Assembly: GCF_900456975.1 (NCBI RefSeq)
Contig: NZ_UGYM01000002.1
Span: forward strand, 2,852,001 to 2,916,000
DNA: 64,000 nt
Reading direction: 5' to 3'
Origin: Shewanella baltica
GTDB lineage: Bacteria; Pseudomonadota; Gammaproteobacteria; Enterobacterales; Shewanellaceae
The position numbers and the translations under genes were made by a program. The notes beneath the pieces are model-generated. The model saw nothing but the letters and a program-made list of their open reading frames with translations, was not told the origin of the DNA and made no database searches. Of the stretch, positions 9,631-17,878 are shown piece after piece (the stretch's first letter is position 1; each line of letters opens with the position of its first letter).

Positions 9631-10539
9631 TTGACTCTGATCCCACTGGTTTATCACGCCAGCTATTCCAAGCTGGCGCTTCCTCCTCATCACAGATTTC
9701 CCACGACCAAGTACGCGAATTTACGGCAGTACTTACTCGAGAATCAGCTTGCCACACCAGCCCAGTTCCACACGCCAACGGCGATGACAGCGCAGGATGT
9801 AATGCAAGTGCATCAACGCGAGTACGTAGAGCAGTTTATCGCGGGCACTTTGCCAACAGCGGCGCTTAGACGGATTGGTTTTCCGTGGAGTGAAGCCTTA
9901 GTTGAGCGCACCTTGCATTCTGTGGCAGGCACCACTCTCACAGCTTCATTGGCCATTAATCAGGGTATTGGCCTGCACCTAACGGGTGGCTATCATCACG
10001 CCCATTACGATTTTGGCAGTGGCTATTGTATTTTCAACGATCTTATCCTCGCGGCCCAAAATGCCATCGCGAGCCAGCAAGTGCACAAGGTACTGATTTT
10101 TGATTGCGATGTGCATCAAGGTGACGGTAGTGCAACACTCAGCCAGCGACATCAAGGGATAATCAGTTGCTCGATTCACTGCAAAGAGAACTTCCCGAGT
10201 CGTAAGCAGCATTCCCACCATGATATTGAGCTAACCAAAGGCAGCGATGACAATCTGTATCTCGAAACCGTGGAGCAAACACTCGCCCTGCTCATTCGCA
10301 TCCATCAGCCAGATCTCATTCTTTATGATGCTGGGGTCGATATCCATCAAAATGATGATCTCGGCTTGCTCAATATCAGTCAAGAAGGGCTGTTCAGACG
10401 GGATTTAACTGTGTTATCAATGGCAAAATCGGAAAATATTCCAATTGCTGCCGTGATAGGCGGCGGCTACAGCAGAGACGCACTACAATTAAGCCAAAGA
10501 CACAGCCAACTTTTTATTGCGGCAAACCATTTGTGGTAG
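9631..10539 (+). CDS. Histone deacetylase superfamily protein (acetylpolyamine/acetoin-utilization type)
   Basis: 302-residue zinc hydrolase of the HDAC/AcuC/AphA fold. The active site is complete: the catalytic His pair in GGYHHAHYDFGSGYCIFND (H122-H123), zinc ligands D160 and H162 in FDCDVHQGDGSA, a third Asp in LYDAGVDIHQNDDLG, and the glycine-rich end AVIGGGYSRD. Bacterial members deacetylate small amides or protein lysines; the substrate is not predictable here. It uses a TTG start 29 bases after the DUF2057 stop, so it is probably cotranscribed with it. Single compact domain, no signal peptide, cytoplasmic. Confidence 0.9.
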   Translation: MTLIPLVYHASYSKLALPPHHRFPTTKYANLRQYLLENQLATPAQFHTPTAMTAQDVMQVHQREYVEQFIAGTLPTAALRRIGFPWSEALVERTLHSVAGTTLTASLAINQGIGLHLTGGYHHAHYDFGSGYCIFNDLILAAQNAIASQQVHKVLIFDCDVHQGDGSATLSQRHQGIISCSIHCKENFPSRKQHSHHDIELTKGSDDNLYLETVEQTLALLIRIHQPDLILYDAGVDIHQNDDLGLLNISQEGLFRRDLTVLSMAKSENIPIAAVIGGGYSRDALQLSQRHSQLFIAANHLW

Positions 10540-10572
10540 CAAACTCAATGAAAACCGTCATGGAGCATAACG

Positions 10573-10863
10573 ATGCAACTCGAAATCCGTAATTACTACG
10601 AAGTTCTTTTAATGGAAATATTGTCAGATGAAGGACTTATGGACGAGCTTCCTGAGGACTATCTCGCCGACTTATGTTGTGTGACCTTAAATCAACTGCC
10701 AGTGCGCTACATACGCCACCTCGTCGATACCTACTTCTTTGAAGACTATAACGAGCTGCAAGCATTAAAGCGTGAGATCCAAACCGCACTCGAAAAGTCG
10801 CGCGCCTTCCTTAAACAAAATCTGCAAAAAAGATTGCAGGAAGAAGCCGAAGCCAATCGTTAA
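10573..10863 (+). CDS. ComFB-like (late competence protein) domain protein
   Basis: 96-residue all-helical protein: IRNYYEVLLMEILSD, then DYLADLCCVTLNQLPVRYIRH and a charged C-terminal coiled-coil-like tail. The pattern 'N-Y-E...V...P.....C.DVxC-LNxLPxRY' is that of ComFB-family proteins, with the two adjacent Cys in LCCV and the LPVRYIRH core. Named from Bacillus subtilis comFB; cyanobacterial homologues have been reported to bind cyclic dinucleotides, and function in Shewanella is unknown. It starts 33 bases after the deacetylase stop and is the last gene of the run. No clear terminator follows. Confidence 0.8.
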   Translation: MQLEIRNYYEVLLMEILSDEGLMDELPEDYLADLCCVTLNQLPVRYIRHLVDTYFFEDYNELQALKREIQTALEKSRAFLKQNLQKRLQEEAEANR

Positions 10864-11076
10864 TCTCGCTAAGGGTTACTGTTCATAGCATTTTAGCCGT
10901 TGCAGTGGCATGAAAGAGGCAAACAATGGATTATCCCATTGCGTATAAAGTATTCACGCTATAAATGATTAACGGCAGAAAACATAAATAGTCAGTTAGC
11001 TAGTATATTGAATAAAATAAATTGAGTAGATAGAGAGAAGTGAAACGAGAATAAAACAGAGGTATTGCAGAATTGG

Positions 11077-11186
11077 AGGTTCCCCTAGAGCCGACACCCC
11101 GGCACACGAGTCGCTTGCTGCGGTTGCTCCCTTCCGGGCCTGGCCGAGTTCACAAGTTATCATTGCGGGGGGACCCTAGGGTCACC
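11077..11186 (-). ncRNA. ffs: Signal recognition particle 4.5S RNA
   Basis: On the minus strand the apical loop reads GGCCAGGCCCGGAAGGGAG followed by CAACCGCAGCAAG, the universally conserved Ffh-binding core of bacterial SRP RNA. Closing arms pair: GGTGACCCTAG near the 5' end with CTAGGGGAACC near the 3' end, and the upper stem has the CCGCAA / GTGCCGGGG elements seen in E. coli 4.5S RNA. Ends are set by the outermost pairing and may be off by a few bases. Confidence 0.9.
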
Positions 11187-11346
11187 ATAACTTCGAGCAT
11201 TGCTTTGAAAGATATAAACCAAAGCGCTTGCTTGAACGCCGAGGATTATCCCCCATGCCTCCTATGGGATCAAGCGCTAATCGACAAGATCTCTTAATAT
11301 CCCGCCTAACTGCACAATCTATAAGCAAGTGAAGTGATTGAAATGA

Positions 11347-11370
11347 TAAAAGCCTGCAAATGCAGACTTT
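11347..11370. terminator. Possible terminator hairpin between ffs and the ComEA-like gene
   Basis: AAAAGCCTGCA-AA-TGCAGACTTTT forms a hairpin with one mismatch, with A and T flanks. It sits between two minus-strand genes, downstream of the ComEA-like gene (stop at 11474), and could end its transcript. Confidence 0.45.
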
Positions 11371-11473
11371 TATAGACATTTCCCTGAGTTTCACGGTGTC
11401 AAACTTGGCATATTAAAAATTCAACAAGAGTAAAACTCAATACATAATGCAACTTAATCATCGACTGGGATAA

Positions 11474-11842
11474 TTACAACTTAATCAAATGACGATTCTG
11501 CTCAATCAACTTAGCCCCAACACCCGAGACATTGGCTAAATCATCAATTGCATTGAACTTACCATTTTTGGTTCGGTAATCGACAATCGCTTGCGCCTTA
11601 GCGGCACCTATCCCTTTTAGCACTTGTAACTGCTCGGCTGAAGCCGTATTGATGTTGACTTGAGCAGCATCCGGCATAGCTTTCTTCGCATCAGATGCCA
11701 TATCGCTCGCCTCGGTTTTAGCCTGAGTCTGCATTTTAGCGGCGGCTTTAGTCGGGGTGTCTGCGGCGATTGCTGGCGTTGTTAAAAAAGCCGTTAATGC
11801 CATGGCGCTCATAATAGCGGGTATACATTTGGTGATGTTCAT
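11474..11842 (-). CDS. ComEA-like helix-hairpin-helix DNA-binding protein, periplasmic
   Basis: 122 residues. The signal peptide ends TTPAIAA. An Ala/Lys-rich linker (KAAAKMQTQAKTEASDMA) follows, then a ComEA helix-hairpin-helix domain: VNINTASAEQLQVLKGIG, GAAKAQAIVDYRTKNGKF and the second hairpin VSGVGAKLIEQ. It binds double-stranded DNA in the periplasm; ComEA homologues ratchet incoming DNA during natural transformation. No other uptake genes lie nearby, and Shewanella genomes usually carry such small ComEA proteins as single genes. Function as a competence factor is therefore an inference. Confidence 0.85.
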   Translation of the reverse strand: MNITKCIPAIMSAMALTAFLTTPAIAADTPTKAAAKMQTQAKTEASDMASDAKKAMPDAAQVNINTASAEQLQVLKGIGAAKAQAIVDYRTKNGKFNAIDDLANVSGVGAKLIEQNRHLIKL

Positions 11843-12002
11843 AACTCTTCCTCTATTCCATGAATTGCGGCCTCTCTTCCTACTTCCGTGGCCTCAAATC
11901 AAAAATAGTCCATGCTGTTATGAAATACCAAATCGGCGCCGCAAATATTCACCCTAGCTAAACTTCACCTCTTAACCCAATGAACCTAGACCTAACCATA
12001 GA

Positions 12003-12030
12003 AAAAGGGATGCTAAATCGCATCCCTTTT
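12003..12030 (-). terminator. Rho-independent terminator of mdeA
   Basis: AAAAGGGATGC / GCATCCCTTTT, an 11-bp perfect stem with a 6-nt loop, 40 bases beyond the mdeA stop on the minus strand. Confidence 0.85.
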
Positions 12031-12069
12031 ATCATTCAAATAGTTAGTGGTTTAAATTAGTGACACTCG

Positions 12070-13263
12070 TTATGCCAAACGCGCGAGTGCTTGACTCAAG
12101 TCAGCGATAATGTCGTCACAATCTTCTAAGCCAATGGAAATTCGCAGCAGATTATCACCAATGCCAGCCGCCGCTCTCGCCTCTGGCGTATAGGGAGAGT
12201 GCGTCATCGACGCTGGATGTTGAATGAGGGATTCTGCATCGCCTAGGCTCACCGCAATAGAGAACAAGCTTAAATGCCCCACAAAGGCCATAGCCTCTTC
12301 TAAATTTGCCGCCAGTTCAAACGCGATCACCCCGCCGGCACGTTTCATCTGCTGACCAATAAATTTATGCCCTGGGTGAGAGGCAAGTCCGGGATAATAC
12401 ACGCGGTTAATACTGGGATGTTCGGCCAAAAACTCGGCCACTCGCTGGGCACTATCGCAATGGCGCTGTAAACGTACATCTAAGGTTTTAAGGCCGCGCA
12501 AGATCAGCCAAGCATCATGTGGCGATATCACAGCGCCAATATCTTTTAAGATTTCATACTTCACTTTATGGAGCTGTTCTTCGCTGCCACACACTATCCC
12601 CGCAATCACATCGCCATGACCATTCAGATATTTAGTCGCACTGTGGATCACCAAATCGATACCAAAATCCAGCGGTCTCTGCAGTAATGGCGTCATAAAA
12701 GTGTTATCGACAATACTGACCAACTGATGACGTTTGGCAATAGTCGCAATTGCTGCCAAATCAAACACCTGTAAATGGGGATTCACTGGGGTTTCACAGA
12801 AAATGACCTTAGTATTGGATTTAATCGCCGCTTCTATTTCTGCTACCGATGAAAAGTCCACTAGGGACACTTCAATACCAAAGCGAGCGAACTGAGTCGT
12901 CATTAGCGCATAAGTACAACCGTATACGGCATTGGATGCCACTAAGTGATCGCCCATCTGCAAGTTAGCCAGTAATGCGGCGGATACTGCGCCCATACCA
13001 GATGCGGTTGCAGCGGCGGCCTCTGCACCTTCTAAAATCGCCATTTTACGTTCAAGCTCGGCGGTTGTCGGATTACCTAAGCGCGTGTAAATATACCCCG
13101 GCTCATTACCCGCAAATCGCTCACCACCTTGCTGTGCGGACTCAAACACAAAAGTCGCACTTTGATATAGCGGCGTCACTAAGGCGCCAAAGGCCTCACG
13201 CTCATGACCGCCATGAATAACCTGTGTTGCCGCTTTCCACATCTTGCCTGACTCATCTTGCAT
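12070..13263 (-). CDS. mdeA: Methionine gamma-lyase (PLP-dependent)
   Basis: 397-residue Cys/Met-metabolism PLP enzyme. It splits L-methionine to methanethiol, 2-oxobutyrate and ammonia. The PLP lysine is in HSATKYLNGHGDV. The NAVYGCTYAL segment has the Tyr and the Cys characteristic of true methionine gamma-lyases (Cys116 in the Pseudomonas enzyme) rather than cystathionine lyases, and YTRLGNPT supplies the neighbour-subunit PLP contacts. CAAGGAG lies upstream of the ATG. It stands alone with its own terminator. Other gamma-family members (cystathionine gamma-lyase or synthase) are less likely because of the Cys signature. Confidence 0.88.
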   Translation of the reverse strand: MQDESGKMWKAATQVIHGGHEREAFGALVTPLYQSATFVFESAQQGGERFAGNEPGYIYTRLGNPTTAELERKMAILEGAEAAAATASGMGAVSAALLANLQMGDHLVASNAVYGCTYALMTTQFARFGIEVSLVDFSSVAEIEAAIKSNTKVIFCETPVNPHLQVFDLAAIATIAKRHQLVSIVDNTFMTPLLQRPLDFGIDLVIHSATKYLNGHGDVIAGIVCGSEEQLHKVKYEILKDIGAVISPHDAWLILRGLKTLDVRLQRHCDSAQRVAEFLAEHPSINRVYYPGLASHPGHKFIGQQMKRAGGVIAFELAANLEEAMAFVGHLSLFSIAVSLGDAESLIQHPASMTHSPYTPEARAAAGIGDNLLRISIGLEDCDDIIADLSQALARLA

Positions 13264-13511
13264 ACCTAGCTCCTTGTAATTGGCATTGAACTGAACCCCT
13301 TCTTGATTGATTGTTCGTTTGGGATGCTCAATGCCTGCGTTATGGACTATTCAATGGATAACATTAGCCCTATCGAATAAGCCCTACCATAACGCGGCCA
13401 AGCACTTAAGCCAGTAGTGTGGCGAAAATAGCAGCGCGCCAAGTGTAATTAACTTGTTACATAGCACTTTTCAGCCGCACTTGGTCATACTCGGTACCAG
13501 CAAAAAATCAT
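13264..13511. other. Upstream region of mdeA
   Basis: About 250 bases between mdeA and the ycjF terminator, without a coding region. It must contain the mdeA promoter on the minus strand. I see no recognisable riboswitch fold and no clear MetJ box array. Confidence 0.4.
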
Positions 13512-13549
13512 AAAAAAATGCGCTAAGGAACAAGTCCATTAGCGCATCT
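13512..13549 (-). terminator. Rho-independent terminator of ycjX-ycjF
   Basis: On the minus strand ATGCGCTAA-N12-TTAGCGCAT is followed by seven T, about 50 bases after the ycjF stop. Confidence 0.85.
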
Positions 13550-13596
13550 ACTTTCGGCCGATTTAAATCGGTTAATTGTTTAATATTAAATAATAT

Positions 13597-14817
13597 CTAC
13601 TCTTTAGATTTATCTTTAGCTGACTGAGGTACTTTGTCATCAACATCGGCGAACTGGCCTTTTAATGCGTCGCGGCCTTCCTTGGTAAACAACTTGCCTG
13701 AAAACTGCTTCAGTTCGATCAACAATTCCTGATGCACTTTAGACAATTTAGGCCTTTGCTCTTCCCTAAACACAATCGGCCGACACAGCGCCATGGCTTG
13801 ATATCCAAGGCGCGCAGTTAGCATGCCGCCCCCTAAACCTTGCGCCAAACGAGCAGACAATTTACCTGTCATTTCAACCGATAACAGCTGTGTTCCTAAA
13901 TCGGTAACTAACTCACTGGTGCCCGCATAAATAATATTGATGATGATACTGCGGATAAGTTTAATCCGGCTCCAATAACCTAGCTCTATGCCATAACAGC
14001 GGGCGACATCACGCAGCATACGTTGATTACGCCAAAGGATGATTGCCATATCGAGCACAGCTAACGGACTGGCCGCCAGTAGCACTGCCGACTCAGCCGC
14101 ATAGCGTCGCACTACTTTTTTGGCCAGTTCATCTCGCTCCGTCAGCACTAAGTCCTCGAATAACAAGACTTTCTCGGCATCATTATGTTCATCTTTTAAT
14201 GAGCGACGCAGTTGCTGCAAACCTTGGCTGTCGCCATAGTGGCACACTATGTTATCGATAAAACTATCTGCCTCACCCATTTGCATGCTCTGCGCAAGCC
14301 TAGCGCCTGTTTCTTGGGTATCGGCAACCTGTTTGAGTCGCTTCAGTTTGCGGTACTCACTAAACGCCCCCGCCAATGCCCACGCACTGACGACCCCAAG
14401 CACCACACCATAAAAACTGAACAACCAAGGGCTCTCAAGCCAAGCATCCCTCAATCCTAATCCCGTTTGAACCACTACGAGCAGCAATAAACTCGTTACC
14501 GCCAGACGAGCGAGCCAAGACCAACGGCGTGATTTTACAAGTTGAGGCGATACCGATTTAGCATCGATCATTTTAGGATGGGATGACAGCGTTTCATCCA
14601 TCAATTCCTCAATATCGGCAGCCACTTCTTGCACTGGTGTATGCGGATCAAAAGCTTTCGCCCCTTTGAGCTCCTCTTTGCTGGGTTTGAGCTCAACAAC
14701 TTGTGAGTCAAACAGCTGCTGCTTTTTCAGCGGCTTATTTTCAACTGAGTGTGCAAATGAGTTCGCAGAAGAATTAGAAGCCTGCTCATTAGCGTTATCA
14801 GATAGCTTTAGCGTCAT
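13597..14817 (-). CDS. ycjF: YcjF/TIGR01620 family inner-membrane protein
   Basis: 406-residue membrane protein of the DUF697 type. It has a long charged N-terminal cytoplasmic region (about 1-95), two adjacent hydrophobic helices (LARLAVTSLLLLVVVQTGL and FYGVVLGVVSAWALAGAF), and a C-terminal half with further hydrophobic helices and the RQ...YGIELGYWSRIKLIRSI pattern typical of YcjF. The ATG overlaps the ycjX stop by 4 bases (ATGA), so the two are translationally coupled. In E. coli ycjXF sits at the end of the psp regulon; here it follows pspC by the same logic. The function is not established. Confidence 0.9.
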   Translation of the reverse strand: MTLKLSDNANEQASNSSANSFAHSVENKPLKKQQLFDSQVVELKPSKEELKGAKAFDPHTPVQEVAADIEELMDETLSSHPKMIDAKSVSPQLVKSRRWSWLARLAVTSLLLLVVVQTGLGLRDAWLESPWLFSFYGVVLGVVSAWALAGAFSEYRKLKRLKQVADTQETGARLAQSMQMGEADSFIDNIVCHYGDSQGLQQLRRSLKDEHNDAEKVLLFEDLVLTERDELAKKVVRRYAAESAVLLAASPLAVLDMAIILWRNQRMLRDVARCYGIELGYWSRIKLIRSIIINIIYAGTSELVTDLGTQLLSVEMTGKLSARLAQGLGGGMLTARLGYQAMALCRPIVFREEQRPKLSKVHQELLIELKQFSGKLFTKEGRDALKGQFADVDDKVPQSAKDKSKE

Positions 14818-16274
14818 TCCAACTTATCTCCCAGTAAGTACTGCAGCATATGATCGAGACGAATATGGTCAAAGTGCACTTGAGATGGGTCAACATTGAC
14901 ATTGCTCGGCGGTGCAAAACCGACAAAGTTAAACCCTTGGTCACGCCAAAAATCAGGCTCAGGTAAGCGAGTGGGCACTTCGCCTGGAAACAAGGTCAGG
15001 GCTTTACCATTGAGTCCCGTCCCCTGCACGACTTCGACCTCACCCTCCTGGGTCGTTACCATGCCATGGCGAGTCGCCTTGATGGCGCTAATCGCCATCG
15101 TCTCCACTTTACAACCATCGAAACTGGCAAAATGCTGGCTGTGTTTCAACATATCTGTCAGCAGGGACAAAACATGGCTCTGCTGATCACGAGTCACATG
15201 GTCAACCTTGCTCGCGGCAAACAATAAACGGTCGATACGGGGAGAAAATAAACGCCGTAAATAACTCGATTGGCCAAACTGAAAGCTTTCCATAATGGCA
15301 TTGAGCGCTGCGCCCATATCCTCAAATTGCTTTTTACCACGATTCAACGCACTAAAGCAGTCAACTAACACGAGTTGCCGATCAAAACCGGCAAAGTGGT
15401 TTTTATAGAAAGGCTTAACCACTTTAGCCACGTATTCTTGATAGCGTTTTTCCAGGACGTGGAATCCACTGTGTTTATCGCTTTGCGAAAGCGCTGCGAA
15501 CTTTTCATCATTAACCAATAACAGGGGGAAAAAAGCCAATAAGGGAGCGCCCTGCCATTCACCCGGCAATAACATGCGTCCAGGCTGCGCTTGGTAATAA
15601 CCTTGCACGTGCACTAAATCATTGAGTAATAACTGATATTGATCGGCAATCCGCTTTAATTGCTGCTCATCGGCGCTGGCGGCTAAATCCAGTGACCTCA
15701 AAGATTGTTCAAACTCAGCATACAAGGGTGAGCTTTTAAGATTCTCGATGCGAACTTGTTGAGCACGGCACCAAGTAACGAAGTCTTGGCGCAGCATAGG
15801 TAAATCGAGTAGCCATTCGCCAGGATAATCGACTATGTCTAAATACAAGGTGGCGGTATCAGAGAACTTGGCCAATAAGCCCTTTTGCGGTCGGTATTTA
15901 ATCGCCAGTCGTAATTCAGAAATAGTGCGAGTGGAGGCTGGCCAAGTCGCAGGTTCGGAAGTGAGCGCTAACATGGCGCCTTGATAATCAAAACTGGCGA
16001 TTTCCAGATCCGGCTGCATGGCACGCTTAACCCCGAGCAAACGCTGATCGCGGCTCACCTGCCACAATGGCAAAGCGCTGTTGTTGCGGGCGTGGGATAA
16101 GGTTGAGACGGGTCCAGAATTAAGTAACTGATTGACTAACCCTGTGATAAACGCGGTTTTTCCCGCACCAGAAAGCCCAGTCACGGCCAAACGTAAATGC
16201 CGGTCCGCGGTGCGATGTAACAGGGATTGTCCCTTTTGGGTTAATTTATGGAGCGAGGCATCAAGCATTCCCAT
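14814..16274 (-). CDS. ycjX: YcjX family P-loop NTPase (DUF463)
   Basis: 486-residue predicted GTPase/ATPase. Walker A is GLSGAGKT at residues 33-40; a second motif LYLDIVDYPGEWLLDLPML has the DYPG of a switch II region, and LLFAASKVDHVTRDQ looks like the guanine-specificity N/SKxD motif. No signal peptide. Its gene follows pspABC on the same strand and overlaps ycjF, the standard psp regulon arrangement. A possible attenuating hairpin lies between pspC and this gene. It is thought to act with YcjF in envelope stress, but its biochemistry is unknown. Confidence 0.92.
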   Translation of the reverse strand: MGMLDASLHKLTQKGQSLLHRTADRHLRLAVTGLSGAGKTAFITGLVNQLLNSGPVSTLSHARNNSALPLWQVSRDQRLLGVKRAMQPDLEIASFDYQGAMLALTSEPATWPASTRTISELRLAIKYRPQKGLLAKFSDTATLYLDIVDYPGEWLLDLPMLRQDFVTWCRAQQVRIENLKSSPLYAEFEQSLRSLDLAASADEQQLKRIADQYQLLLNDLVHVQGYYQAQPGRMLLPGEWQGAPLLAFFPLLLVNDEKFAALSQSDKHSGFHVLEKRYQEYVAKVVKPFYKNHFAGFDRQLVLVDCFSALNRGKKQFEDMGAALNAIMESFQFGQSSYLRRLFSPRIDRLLFAASKVDHVTRDQQSHVLSLLTDMLKHSQHFASFDGCKVETMAISAIKATRHGMVTTQEGEVEVVQGTGLNGKALTLFPGEVPTRLPEPDFWRDQGFNFVGFAPPSNVNVDPSQVHFDHIRLDHMLQYLLGDKLE

Positions 16275-16357
16275 AGAGACTTCCCTTATGTCGAATGATG
16301 TTAACTTATGTCAAGTGATGTTGACTATACACTGGAGTGAAACAGAGATTAAGCAAC

Positions 16358-16379
16358 AAGGGCGGACATGGCCGCCCTT
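16358..16379 (-). terminator. Possible terminator between pspC and ycjX
   Basis: AAGGGCGG-ACATGG-CCGCCCTT in the 113-base gap between pspC and ycjX. The T run on the minus strand is poor, so it may only attenuate read-through into ycjXF. Confidence 0.5.
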
Positions 16380-16387
16380 TAGAAGGG

Positions 16388-16774
16388 TTACAAACTATTG
16401 ATTTGTCTTTTTAAATCAAAGTTGTCAGAGGTGACGTGACGTTCTAAATTTTGTAGCCTAACTTCTAGGCTTCGAAATTGACGACTCACGTCGCTCAGCG
16501 CTTGCTTTGCGGGTTCTCCCGACTGCCACGGCTTCTTCTTCACCTCGATATCGTCTCTATCGTAATGCTTTTGCGGCTTGATGTCTAAAATCACCCACAA
16601 AGCGACATAGATGATAAACACTACACCTGAGCCGCCGAGTAAGAAGATAGACACCGCCAGTACTCGCACTAACCAAGTTTCAATCGCAAAGTACTCGGCA
16701 ATCCCTGCACATACACCCGCTATTTTGCCTGACTGGGGAATGCGGTACAAAGTACGGCCATTAGATCCTCTCAT
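16388..16774 (-). CDS. pspC: Phage shock protein C
   Basis: 128-residue membrane regulator of the Psp envelope-stress response. The PspC domain is RTLYRIPQSGKIAGVCAGIAEYF..., followed by a hydrophobic helix (VRVLAVSIFLLGGSGVVFIIYVALW) and a cytosolic coiled-coil tail (SDVSRQFRSLEVRLQNLERHV). With PspB it senses inner-membrane damage and releases PspF by sequestering PspA. The start overlaps pspB by 14 bases. Confidence 0.95.
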   Translation of the reverse strand: MRGSNGRTLYRIPQSGKIAGVCAGIAEYFAIETWLVRVLAVSIFLLGGSGVVFIIYVALWVILDIKPQKHYDRDDIEVKKKPWQSGEPAKQALSDVSRQFRSLEVRLQNLERHVTSDNFDLKRQINSL

Positions 16775-17000
16775 GTTTCCCCCTCCATTCGGGCGATTCT
16801 GTATCCAGAATGGCCTCTAAGGTCTCGATACGCGCCGCCATTTTATCGGCCTTGGATATCAAGTCATTGAGTTGTGAAAACTCTTCCTCAGTGAGTCCCT
16901 GGCTCACTTGTCGCTTACTGCGATAATGAAGAACTAACCATATTGGCGCGACTATCACCATGAAAATAATAATCGGCGCCATTAGCACGTCCATATCCAT
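16761..17000 (-). CDS. pspB: Phage shock protein B
   Basis: 79 residues. There is one N-terminal transmembrane helix (LMAPIIIFMVIVAPIWLVLHY) followed by a cytosolic leucine-zipper-like helix with SQGLTEEEFSQLNDLISKAD and RIETLEAILD, as in E. coli PspB (74 aa). It acts with PspC as membrane sensor. It is in the pspABC operon, 17 bases after pspA and overlapping pspC. Confidence 0.95.
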   Translation of the reverse strand: MDMDVLMAPIIIFMVIVAPIWLVLHYRSKRQVSQGLTEEEFSQLNDLISKADKMAARIETLEAILDTESPEWRGKHERI

Positions 17001-17017
17001 AACTCACCTCTGAATTG

Positions 17018-17701
17018 TTATTCTTTTGACTTAGTTGGCGCTTTACCTTTTACCTTGGCTTTTAGCGCTGCCAGTTCTGCATTCACAGAATCTTCCGCTT
17101 CTAGCGCCGCAAACTCATCGGCTAAGGTCTTTTTGCTGCCAAGATCGTAAGATTCAACTTGGGCTTCTAAGCCTTCGACACGGCGCTCATATTGCTCAAA
17201 CTTGAGCATAGCGTTGTCGATCTTGCTTGAATCTAACTGCTTTTTCACTTCTAAGCGTGATGACGCGGTTTGAGTGCGCAAAATAATGGTCTTTTGACGC
17301 GCTTTTGCATCGAGCAGCTTTTCTTGCAACATGCCCACTTCATCTTTCAAGCGTGCAATATGTTCATCGATAACGGCTAACTCTTGATTCAGCGTGTCCG
17401 CTAAACCGGTCGCTTTTTGTTTTTCAACTAAAGCGGCTTTTGCTAAGTCTTCACGGTCTTTGGACAGTGCCAGTTCAGCCTTATCTTGCCAATCTTGCAC
17501 TTGCTCTAACACGCGGTTGATACGACGTTGCAGCTCTTTCTTTTCAGCTAACACTTTAGCTGAGGTAGAACGCACTTCAACGAGTGTGTCTTCCATTTCT
17601 TGGATAATCAGTCGAACCATTTTTTCTGGGTCTTCGGCTTTATCCAGCAATGCGCTGATATTAGAGTTAATGATATCGGCGAAACGAGAGAAAATTCCCA
17701 T
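17018..17701 (-). CDS. pspA: Phage shock protein A
   Basis: 227-residue PspA/IM30 (ESCRT-III-like) protein that binds stressed inner membrane and, when idle, inhibits PspF. It begins MGIFSRFADIINSNISALLDKAEDPEKM, with the amphipathic N-terminal helix, and is coiled coil almost throughout. The ATG at 17701 is chosen because GAGGATAGG lies just upstream and a sigma-54-type promoter lies 40-55 bases upstream; an in-frame extension to 17758 would run through that promoter. First gene of pspABC. Confidence 0.96.
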   Translation of the reverse strand: MGIFSRFADIINSNISALLDKAEDPEKMVRLIIQEMEDTLVEVRSTSAKVLAEKKELQRRINRVLEQVQDWQDKAELALSKDREDLAKAALVEKQKATGLADTLNQELAVIDEHIARLKDEVGMLQEKLLDAKARQKTIILRTQTASSRLEVKKQLDSSKIDNAMLKFEQYERRVEGLEAQVESYDLGSKKTLADEFAALEAEDSVNAELAALKAKVKGKAPTKSKE

Positions 17702-17742
17702 AATCCTATCCTCAAATTGATGTTGGTCTCGTATAAGGTAAT

Positions 17743-17758
17743 ACACTAACCGTGCCAA
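17743..17758 (-). promoter_or_regulatory. Candidate sigma-54 promoter of pspABC
   Basis: On the minus strand TTGGCACGGTTAGTGTAT matches the -24/-12 consensus (TTGGCACG-N4-TTGCA), with GG and GT exactly 10 bases apart. The -12 dinucleotide is GT rather than GC. It would start the transcript about 30 bases before the pspA ATG. PspF, encoded divergently, is the expected enhancer-binding activator. Confidence 0.7.
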
Positions 17759-17878
17759 CTTTTACTTCTTATTTAAATACAGCAACTTAAACAATATTTT
17801 AACTTTTACTTTCTTTTACGCTTCAAGCCACTTATTATCATTTTCACCAAATTTTAGCGCGAAAGACTAAAAAATATC

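Noticed and set aside
11073..11297. 74-residue reading frame over the SRP RNA
   Set aside because: The sequence is the conserved 4.5S RNA read from the wrong strand; no ribosome site or homology.
13264..13511. Riboswitch or MetJ operator upstream of mdeA
   Set aside because: No recognisable SAM-riboswitch core and no tandem AGACGTCT-like boxes could be found by eye.
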